A DNA stretch of 64,000 nt from Steromphala cineraria (taxonomy: Eukaryota; Mollusca; Gastropoda; Trochida; Trochidae), in assembly GCA_916613615.1 (NCBI GenBank), contig OU744731.1, positions 55,868,289-55,932,288 of the forward strand, written 5' to 3'. Both the position numbers and the translations under genes were made by a program. Of this stretch, positions 50,931-62,900 are shown in pieces (positions within the stretch are counted from its first letter, which is position 1; each line of letters opens with the position of its first letter). Below the pieces are notes generated by a model. That model had not been told where the DNA came from. It did no database searches and saw only the letters and a program-made list of their open reading frames with translations.

Positions 50931-53900
50931 GTGAGCCTTACACTACCGTATTGAGTTTAATTACTAATCAGTCTGTAAGTAACAAAAATGATATGAAATC
51001 AGAGGTACAAGGGATATGCTGAGCTTTTACTCTGTAAATTATTTTTTTTGTATTCAAAATTGTGTTTTACTTTGATGTCGACTGGCTATTGTACTATGAT
51101 CCATTGAGAAAATCATGGTGACTGCTTTAGCAAAATATCCATGATAGCAAATTTAATATTGTTATGTACTATTATATATATATGTGACAATTATTAATGG
51201 TTAATCTATGTTTTTTCTCATTACAGGAAAATGGATTGGTGTTGTGTTGGATGTGCCAAAAGGAAAGAATAACGGGACTGTTCAGGGGAAAACTTACTTT
51301 CAGTCTCCAGATGGCCACGGTATCTTTGTTAGACAATCTCAGGTATGATTCCCTCGTTGCTTAAGACTTCTCTATTGGTTAGAAATCTTGAATGCTCTAG
51401 ATAATAATATTGATAAACACTTAGTCATGTAGGATGACATAGACTCAAAGTGCTGTACAAGTCAAAGATGAAATGTAACGCTGTATGATATTTCTTAAGA
51501 AGAATTTTAACATTGGCTTTAAAACTCTAGCGCATGTTCTCATGTCAACCTAACCCACCTGATCAAGTGTTGTCAGAATGTTACTATAGAGGAAGTTGCT
51601 TTTATGATGTATACTTATCCAGAGGTCAAAGGAAGCATGTTTTTAGGCTCTATTAACATGTATATTGATATGATAATGATTTAGTCTAATGCATTCATTT
51701 TGTGCAGTGACTAAAAATGCTGGTTCCCCACTAAATAATTGACTATTGATACATAAAATATATATGTGTCTTGTATATTGTGTTTTAACAAGACAAATTT
51801 ACCATTTTGTTTATAACAGTTGTTGAAGTGTTGGTTTTAATGATCTAATGTTGAAATCCTTAGTTCACAATGTTGAAGTATGTCCTCAGAATCTAATGAA
51901 GTGTTGGTACTGTTTGTCAGATTGTGGCTATAGAGGACGGTGCTGAAGGGTCGGTCGCCCCAGCCAGTGCTCCTTCCACCCCTGCTGCTAAACCACGCCC
52001 CGCCTCCGGGGACGGGAAAACTCCTGGGTCGAGGAAGAGTGGGCTAAGACCTCCCAGCTATGTTGGAAAAAGTGAGGAGTTTTGTTTTAAGGAGAAGTAC
52101 CATATGTAGAAATAATTTGATAGAAGAGACACCGTGATTTCAAGCCATTTTTCATTGACACTTCAAAGGTCTAGAAGGTTCTCTATCAATGTTTTTAAAA
52201 TGAGTTAAAAGTTCTTCAAAGTACCACAAATTTATATCAACAAACAAAATAGGCTATGCTTGAGAGCCCTGTCATGTGTTCGGTATATATTTATAAAATG
52301 AGTTGAAAGTTCTTCAGAGTACCAAACATTTACACAACAACCAACAGAAATTATTTTGAGATTCAATTCACTAACACCAATTGTCAGCAACTGTTACAGG
52401 AAAACAAAGTCACCCGCATATTACAATCTCCCCTTCACTTATATTAGCCACTATAAGAGGAGAGTAATACTTAAAAGGTGATATTGATCCCAAATTGCCT
52501 CTTTTCTCATCTCTTTACATTGTGTCTTTTCATCCCAGGTTCCGAGAACATTGCTGACTCGACCCCAGCCCCTACCCCGAAGAAGGAAAGCAGTATACCG
52601 AAGGAAGCGCCAGAGAGCACCGCGACTCCGAGCCGTCGAGAGAGTGGTATCCCAACCTCCCGTCTGCCCAGGAGCAAGGAAACCACGCCAGTGGATGATA
52701 AACCCACTTCCTCAATTCCAGCCATGTCTAAATCTGCCACAGAGATCAAGTCAGAGCCTGAACCACCCAAGAAGGTAGTCGCATGCTTTTGTTTTCATTA
52801 TCAATATTTATGTAGATTTTGCAAAAAAGTTGGAATTATAAATAACAACCAAGTAGTGAATATTTTTTTATAGTTGATCTTCTAAATGAAGGTTTTATTA
52901 GATAACAATGATAGATTTAGTATTTTTGTACTTTGTGGAATTATATGCTTGTCAAAGTCTTCATGTGTAAAACAAAATTTATTCTAGATATAACCAATGT
53001 TCTATGCACTTTGATAAAACATTTGATTTCATTGATTCAAATTCTATCCTATAATCCATGAACAATGATAAGGCATAAATGGATAACAACTTCTTTATTC
53101 AGTGTATGAGACATTATGACACAGGTTCTTGTGTCGTTCTCAATCAAAGGTCAAAGAAACTCTGTACAAGAAGTTCCAAATAAGATTTTTATCACCAACA
53201 TTTGTTGCTTGAGAACAAACCATTACTCAAGCTCTTTGATAAGACATTGGATGGCAACTTGAACCACAAAAGTTCAAGTTATCCTGATTCAACCACTTCT
53301 AGACAGGTCGTCTAGCCCCGCTTCAATTTTAGTTTGAACCACAAAAGATAAGAATAAGACTTTTTTCACCAACAACTGTCATACTTTAATTTTCTTCTTA
53401 CCAGTCTACATCGAAACCGGACCTGATGAGTACATCAGCGTCTTCACTGGAGGACAAGATGACGAACCTACAACAGCAGCAGGAGATCGGAGGTCTGCAG
53501 GCTGAGGTGCGAGACCTCAACGAGAAGCTAGACACACTGCGCATCAAGCGTAACGAGGACAAGGTCAAGCTGAAGGAGTTTGAGAAGGCTAAGATACAGC
53601 TGCAGCAGGTGGGTCTTTTCTTAGATGGTTTATCAATTGTTATTTATATGCCTCTACCTTAGCTTCTTGATATCAGAACATTCAGGGCTTGTCAATATTT
53701 TAGGAGCAGTTTGGTGGAGATATATCTTATAGCTTATCACTTGCTTTTCAAATCTCAACCAATTTCTATGCTTCAACTTTTGATGTCTACATGTCAGAAC
53801 TTCTTACTTTGGTTGACATTAATGGATGCTGTGGAAACTATCGTGATGACTCTCAACCAATCGCTATGCCAGACATTTCAATTTCTAAATTGACCTGGAG

Positions 53901-56900
53901 ATTTTGAAGACAGTGACCTTTAATATGTTATCAAATCGTTTTTCACACGTATAAGAACTTGTGAGTATTTCCCCCTCTGTGTGTTCCAGCTCCAAGAGTA
54001 CAAGAGCAAGATGCAGGAGACATCCGCCGATCTGCAGAGACAACTCCAAGCTGCCAAGAAGGTCTGTTTCCTCCCTTCTCCAGGATAAATACACTACTTT
54101 TAGATTTTGAGATGCCCCCTAAAATGCAAGCTATGTAGCACTATATAATTAACTTCAAGGGTGAAATGGTACGCTTGAGCTTAGGTTTGGTGCGTATTGC
54201 TACTTTTGCTTCGGTACATTTTCAGTTCGGTATGAAACCAAGAATGCAATTACACTTGAGATTTAAAAATCATACAAAATTGTTCCGAATGTTTACTTCA
54301 GAGAATATGGCGTCAGGTATCGTTACCACTTCGAAACTAAAAGATGTTTAATGATAATAAATAAACTTTTTATATAAATATTAGTGTTTTTTATGTTATT
54401 AAAATGATATATTTGTACACAAATAAGATATGTGATATGAAGTGAAAATTTAGGTTAATGTACTGAACCGAACGTTAACGCCGGGAAGACACCGCGGTTT
54501 GACTACTGTAGTAGTGAACCGTTTCACCCCTAATTGTCTTCTATACTGACTCTTAAGTCATGGCCAAGGCTGACATTGACTACTGAGCATAAGTTAACTT
54601 ATTTACACCACCTCAACATTTAAAAAAAATCAAACACAATTAATGTCATTCAAACTAAATGTAGACACATTCTTTTCCTACCCTCTCCAGGAATGCAAGG
54701 ACGTCCAGGAGGCGTACGAGCGGTACAAGGACGAGATGGCTGATGTGTCCGAGACGATCGAGATGGCGACACTTGACAAGGAGATGGCGGAGGAGAAGGC
54801 CGACACTCTGACCGCGGAGACCGAGACACTCAAGGAGAAGGTGGAGGAGTTGACCCTTGACCTCGAGCTACTCCGCGGCGAGATCAATGAGAAGGGTAGG
54901 TGCTGTTTCAAGAATTGGTCAGTTTGAAACTTAAAACTGATGAACTGGTTTTATATGTGTTTTCGTCAGCCTGTTTTGATCAAGATATTCAGTGTTTGGT
55001 GATGTTATGGCAATTTTCAAGTAAGTCTGAAGATGAAAGATTTCTGAAAGAATGTGACTATGTATGATTCCTTGTTTTCAAAGGAAAAGCAGCAGATATA
55101 ATCATACAAACTTGTGAGAAATATGATAAAAATTGATTTGTCATAATGTTTCAATACTTTCACACTAGTGGCAAAGAATTCAACTTCACTGATAATTTCA
55201 ATAATGAACAAGGATTTCTGCCTCAAAATCAGTTGAACTAACCACTACTATTTTCTGGCTGCAGGTACGGAGGGCGTGGCTGCCAGTTATGAACAGAAGC
55301 AGCTCGAGCAGCAGAACGAGAGACTTAAGGAGGCCCTCGTCAAGTGAGTGTTTGTTTATGATACAGAGATGTCACAACAGTTATCTGCTTTTTTTGCCTT
55401 ATTGCGCATAACCTAAGGGGAATTTGTTTAACATTTACTCTTTCTTTTCTAGCATGACAGATATAACTTGTTTGAGATATATTTCCATGTTAAAGAAGGG
55501 AATGAGGGAAGGGAACTCTGAAACAATATTAGAATATATGCTTAGCATGAAGACACTGAATTAAGTAAATGTTTTGATTGAAGCCAGTAATCAGACTCAA
55601 AACATATTTGTCACTGGTTTCCAAGAGATGAAATGGTTAACTCACTCCATCAAATATTTGATGAGCCACAGAGCCCATGGCTCTATTTTTTGGCATGACA
55701 AATTTAACTTGTTTGAGATATGTTTCCATGTTAAAGATCTTAGGGGAATAAAGGAATGGGAACCTACTTTGATTTTGTTGAAACAATGTTAGAATTGAGC
55801 TAAGCAGCAAGAGGCTGAATTTTGTCTAAGTAAATGTGTTTTTTTGCTGAATACACAAATGATGTGTGATGTAATTCATTATTGTGAAGTCAGTGTACAT
55901 TTGAAATGATGTTAACCACCCAAACAAGCCAGAAATCAACACATATTTGTAACTGGTTTCCAAGAGATGAAATGGTTAACTGACACCCAATGTTTGCAGG
56001 ATGCGAGACTTGTCTAACCAGGAGAAGCACGACAACCAGAAGATGAGCAAGCAGATAGAGAAGATGGAGACGGAGATCGGCAACCTGAGGAAGGACAAGG
56101 AGAGGTTCCAGCAGGAGGCCGGGGAGATGCAGGAACAGCTGATAGAGCTTAAGGAACAGGTACGTTATAGTTTCCCAATAATTCCAACCATTCAGAGGCA
56201 ACTCAACTCATTTCTATGGTATATCACGTAATGGTAAAGCAACAGGAGGCCGGGGAGATGCAGGAACAGCTGATAGAGCTTAAGGAACAGGTACGTTATA
56301 GTTTCCCAATAATTCCAACCATTCAGAGGCAACTCAACTCATTTCTATGGTATATCACGTAATGGTAAAGCAACAGGAGGCCGGGGAGATGCAGGAACAG
56401 CTGATAGAGCTTAAGGAACAGGTACGTTATAGTTTCCCAATAATTCCAACCATTCAGAGGCAACTCAACTCATTTCTATGGTATATCACGTAATGGTAAA
56501 GCAACAGGAGGCCGGGGAGATGCAGGAACAGCTGATAGAGCTTAAGGAACAGGTACGTTATAGTTTCCCAATAATTCCAACCATTCAGAGGCAACTCAAC
56601 TCATTTCTATGGTATATCACGTAATGGTAAAGCAACAGGAGGCCGGGGAGATGCAGGAACAGCTGATAGAGCTTAAGGAACAGGTGCGTTATAGTTTCCC
56701 AATAATTCCAACCATTCAGAGGCAACTCAACTCATTTCTATGGTATATCACGTAATGGTAAAGCAACAGGAGGCCGGGGAGATGCAAGAACAGCTGATAG
56801 AGCTTAAGGAACAGGTGCGTTATAGTTTCCCATGTTCCAATGATTCCAACCCTTCAGAGGCAACTCAACTCATTTCTATGGTATATCACGTAATGGAAGC

Positions 56901-59900
56901 AGGAAGGTGAGGGGACACAGGAACAGCTGATAGAGCTTAAGGAACAGATATATAGTTTCCCATGTTCCAATGATTCCAACCCTTCAGAGGCAACTCAACT
57001 CATTTCTATGGTATATTACGTAATGGAAGCAGGAAGGTGAGGGGACACAGGAACAGCTTACATGTTACTTGTAAATTCAATTCTCTCCCCAAAGATAATT
57101 CTTCACCCAATGGAGCATGATCCAATTAGATCTAAATATGATCAGGTTCGCCAGTCTTTTCAAACCCGTGTATTTGGCACACACCGTGTGCGTATGCAAG
57201 GTACCAATAAAGTTATTCTCTGCTTTCGTCTTTTCCGGCGATGTACGCTGGGTAGTGTGCAGGATTACCAATCAAGCATAGCCTCAATGAGCATAGCAAG
57301 TTTATTGTTGCTGCAGGTTGACGCTGCGCTGGGAGCGGAGGAGATGGTGGAGAAGCTGACGGACCGGAACCTGGAGCAGGAGGAGAGGATACAGCAGCTG
57401 GTCGAGGAGAACGCTGATCTGGTCAGTGAGAAGAGATGAGATGAGATGAGATGAGATGAGATAACATAACATAACACTTTATTACCCAGAAGGGAATTCT
57501 TCTTAGATCCGACAGAGCATGACATGATACATTGAAAACTTAACAGTAAGAATTCAATACTATGGAAGGATAATATTATACAATACAATATAGATACCAA
57601 AAAAACCACACACATACATATTTATATAATTTCACAAGCTGCACAAAGCAGTTTTGAGATATCATTAAAAATTTTCAGAACTCTTGTTTAGAATTGAAAT
57701 ACTCGAGGTTATGAATGATTTCCTGGTTCGATTTGACCTATGGTAAGGAACAGTTTCCAGATGGCAAAAGAGAATATTCTGAGTGTAAGACATGTGTTGG
57801 ATCAGAAATAATTTTCCGTGCATGAAAAGAGCTTTTTATCTTTTAGGAATGGTAATTCACAATGAAAAGTGATCATTGATTGTTTGACCTTGAAAGTCAA
57901 ATGATTTAAGTTATATTCAAAAGTGTTCTTTTTTTAGATTTATATTAATGATATGATAAGTATATACCTGGGAAATCCTTTGACATGTTCAAATTCAAAG
58001 TCAAAATTTAAGACTGTGGTATATTTCTAAACAGAATATTTCTTGAGAAGCTAGATCAGGGGAAGGAGAAAGCCTCAGTTTTGTGGCTTCTCTGTTTTTG
58101 CAATTTCATGGAATGCTAATCCGGTTCCCGTTTCAAAATATGAAATGATCGCCACAAATTTCTATGGTGCCCTACTAACAAACTCACTACTGACCTACCA
58201 TCCACAGGAAGCTCTGCACGACATGAATGAAGAACTTCAGGAGAATGCTCGCGAGACTGAACTGGAGCTGCGAGAGGAACTTGACCTAACTCAAGCCAAG
58301 GTCACAGAGGTGAGAGGCCATTGGAATAAATAATAGATAATAATTGAAAATTATTGCAAAGGCTGTCATGATAGTCCTTTGTCAAGAAGAGAGATTCCTG
58401 TCACAGTTCAAACAGGTCACACAGTTCATACTTCCTATCTCCTTCTTCTCCTCCCACAGACCCAGAGGAAGCTGGACGCGACCCAGGAGACGATGGCCGA
58501 CTACGAGGGGACCATCGGCAAGTTCCGGGAGCTCGTGTCTCAACTACAGGTGGGGACAGATAGTGTATCTATGGATTAATTGGGGTTAAATTAAGCTATG
58601 AGATTCTCCTGTTAACCACAAATCGTTAGAAGGCAGCAAATTCATGGAGTTCGTTTCTAAGATAATCGTGGGCAAGATAATATCTATTGATGCAGGGGGA
58701 TATTAGATTGCAGTTGTCCAGGCTATTAGAGGTCGCAAGGTCGTAGGGGTAACAAGGATGTTGGTTGGATAAAGGGGAAGAGACCAGTCCGTTCCAGTCT
58801 CATCTTTGGCTATTTGTTCATCAACATAATTAAATTCTGTCCAACAATGTAATGGAGAGTAGTTGCAAACTACTAGAAGGCTGAAATCATTTGAAGAGAT
58901 AGCTTGTCAAGAAATTATTGATTATTTATTTGGTAAAGGTTAATTGCATACTAAAAATCTAAAAACTAAGTACTAAAAAATATTTCATATGTAGATTATC
59001 AAACAAAGAAAAATCATTCAGACTTTGATGAGCTACAGAGCCAATGGCCCCATTATTTGCTAAACCGTGTTTAATCCACTCTGCTCTGTGTATCAGGAGG
59101 CCAACCGAGAGCTTCGCAGCAAGCAACAAGAGACGGAACACAAGGCCGAGACTCCCTCTATGGAGATGTTCGACTTCAAGACCAAGTTCGCAGAGTCCAA
59201 GGCTTATGCCAAGGTAAGATCGAAATGTTTGTATCTTATCAAGCAAAGGAACATACTGTGTATGCATGTTTGTTGTCAGTGTCCTTATTTTTGATTATTT
59301 GAGCTTAAATTTACTTAAGACATGTTATTTGACATTTAAGTTACTAAAACCAAGGTCTTGTCTAATAGAAGTTCATACCTTGGAGAACGGATCTTTAGAT
59401 CTGTGATCTTTACAAAGCTATCTGTCAACTGGTAGCAACATACATGATAAATTAAAAAAATGTCATTATAATGAAACTTGTCGGGTTCTTTTTGAATGAT
59501 AAATAATTCATTGCTATCAATCAATTGTTCGAGACTTCTTGTGTGACATTTTCAAATCACCTTCAAAGTAACTGTTTTGTAGGGTCTCTGAATTTGAGTG
59601 TGTTTCAAAGTTAAAAAAAGATTTTGCACAAAGGCTAAAAAACTTGTTTCACTATGCTTTTTTTACATGAATATCACTGCATGATGTTGAATTATTTTCA
59701 TATATATATTCCTTAACTATTTCTGCACAGTAAATCCCAAGTTTAACCCTTTCATATCTACGTAACAAAAGATGTTTGAGCCTCATTTCTGATTATACCC
59801 CTGCTACGACGTAGTCTGGGGTATATAGCGCTCCGCGTGTCCGTCCGTGCGTGCGTCCGTGCGTGCGTGCGTCCGAAATCGTTTCCGGAGCATTACTCAA

Positions 59901-62900
59901 AAACTATACCACTTAGAAACTTCAAATTTAGTATGGAAGTAGCCTATATGGTGCTGTGGTGCCTTTTAGGGGTTTCAGCTCAATGGTCCAAATATTTTTT
60001 GAAATTTTGACCAAAAACGGTCCGATTTTTGGACTTTGTCTCGTTTCCGGAGCATAACTGAAAAACTATACCACTTAGAAACTTCAAATTTGGTATGGAA
60101 GTAGCCTATATGGTGCTGTGGTGCCTTTTAGGGGTTTCAGCTCAATGGTTCAAATATTTTTTGAAATTTTGACCAAAAACGGTCCGATTTTTGGACTTTG
60201 TCTCGTTTCCGGAGCATAACTGAAAAACTATACCACTTAGAAACTTCAAATTTGGTATGGAAGTAGCCTATATGGTGCTGTTGTGCCTTTGAGGGATTTC
60301 AGCTCAATGGTCCAAATAATTTTAGAAATTTTTACCAAAAATGGTCCAATTTTTGGACTTTGTCTTGTTTCAGGAGCATTACTAAAAAAATATACCACTA
60401 AAACTACAAATTTGGTATGGAAGTAGCCTATATGGTGCTGTGGTGCCTTTAAGGGGTTTCAGCTCAATTTTTTGAATAATGTTTTTAATTTTTACCAAAA
60501 ACGGTCCAATTTTTGGACTTGTGTTGTTTCTGGAGCATATATAAATACCAAATGACTTGCACACTTCAAATTTGGTATGGAAGTATACAGTCGAACCCTG
60601 TATACCCAGACTCCGTATATCCGTAAATCTCACCTTACGGACAAAGATTTTTCAAACAATGTGTCTATATTTCTTAAGAAAAATGACCCAGTTAACCGGA
60701 CGATTTGCTATCCAGACGATTTTCACCTGTTACTAAAACAAGGTTCGACTGTATAGTGCTGTTGTGCCTTTTAGGGGTAATTCCAGGGTTCCCAGAATTT
60801 TATTCAAAAACTACATAGCCGGGGATGTTTTGAAGTGAAATAGTTTTTAGGGTTGCAAGATCATTGTGTTCAAAGTCATAATCATTCAACGAGTAATTTT
60901 CATAAATTTTCAAATTAATGTTACGTGAAGGCGGTCAAACTACAGGCGGGGGTATGTGAGCCGCGCTCACTTTTGCCTTGTTTGTCGGGGTGAAAGCGTT
61001 AATGATTTGCATTTATGAAATTATAACGTGTACCAACTGCGTGTATAGGACGAGATGGTAGTGAACACACCAAAACGAGATCACTCGTCATACCAAAAGG
61101 TAACAAATACACCGTTGATCTCCCTTCGTTCACTGGCTCTGGGGCTTTATTCTATTGCTCTCTTTTCATTTTGAAAATAAAAGAGTCTTTATTTACCAAT
61201 TTCATGATTTATGCAGGTCTGAAAAATAATTTGATAAAGTTTGCCCACTCTTTTGGTTTGGTCTCCCTCAGAATTTAAAGAAGTAGGATACTTTTACCAT
61301 TACAAACAGTCCCGTCTTCTCAGAAACGACTTAAATGACCCCCTCAGCTGATCACCTAGGAACAACACTGCCATTACAAAACATCTAATAAAATCGAGAA
61401 TAAGACATTTGATTTGTAGAGATATACCAGAACGGAAATGTATTAAAAGTTATAAACTCTTTCAGCAAATATTAAATTGTCTATTTATAAATTCATGTGA
61501 GTTACCCGTCACTTGTTGGCATCAGGCAATTTATGCTACTGAAAATGGAGATTTTTTATGAGATTGTATGATCTTGATAATGTGTTGATGTACAATCAAT
61601 CCTGTTTGTTGAATTTCATTTTTTTGTCATGGGGTTTGGTTTTTTGCTTGGGGCTCTTACGGTTACAAACAATTTTGCAAAATTTCAAGACAGTATTTGC
61701 TATGGTTTTCCAGCACACGAGTTTCGAGAAAATATCAGATTACAAACCTTGGGTATATTTGTTTGTTGTGGTTTGTATTTTATCTACTGTTAAATGAATA
61801 ATGAAACAAATAACCAAATAACGTGATACAAAGTAAACTAAAAATTACCTTTGTCTGCTATTTTTTTTATGTTGAGAAATTCAGCTGCACCAATTTAGTC
61901 GGGTCGTGTTTTGTACTTGTCTTTTGCAGGCCATTGGTCAAAATCTTCAGTAAAAACATACCTAGGATATATTGCTTGTAAATAATCAAGCAATATCTCC
62001 TAGAAGATATTTTTGCAAGTATTTGCCTATTTCAGGGCATTGGTCAAATCTTCAGTAAGAAAATATATATCTCCTAGGAGATATTGCTTGATTTACTGCG
62101 CAGTGTTTCTGTCGACATATGATTCCGTTCCTCAATATCAGTGTTGTTTTGAAAGAAAAAATCCTAGACACAGTATGGTATTGGCACTCCTATATAATCA
62201 TGTACGACTGTTTCAGACGCCGGCTATTGGTCAAAATCTTCAGTAAAAACATATCTCCAAAGAGATATTGCTTGTGAATAATCAAGCAATTTTGACATTT
62301 ACTTGTAGGGAATAAGTCAAAATCCCTCAGTAAAAAATATCTCCTAGGAGATATTGCTTGATTCTACTGTTTCTGATGATATATGATCCAGTCCCTCAAT
62401 ATCAGTGTCAATTGTACAGAAATAATGTGGTATTGGCACTCCTATATGATCATGTACGACTGTTTCAGACGATCGATATGGAGTTACGCAAGCTGGAGGT
62501 GAACCAGGCTAACAACCACGTGTCCATGCTACTCTCCTTCATGCCCGACTCATTCATCAACAGGGGAGGTAACCACATATATACGTTTTTTCTTTTTACC
62601 CATTTTCATAGCAACAGTTCGTTACAATTGCTATTTGAAGTTATGTGATAACCTTGTACATAGGGTCTGTGTTATACAAGATTTCACATTTTTTTTTGGT
62701 ACGACTTCAAGAAGATTGGCAATTCAATCAAAAAGGTCTCTGACGTTAAAATGATGTTTCTGTTGTGTCATATCAATTCTCCTAGAACAAAACATAGGAT
62801 AAGGCTTGTGTTTAGCAAGATTTCATGTTTTGAAGAAAAATGACATTGCAATGAGAAGGTTTTCGGACAAGAACATGATGTTAATATTCTGTCATAGCAA

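Noticed and set aside
56246..56814. Calling the 45-base copies as confirmed exons
   Set aside because: Splice dinucleotides and frame fit, but acceptor pyrimidine tracts are poor and there is no transcript evidence. Reported as a finding only.
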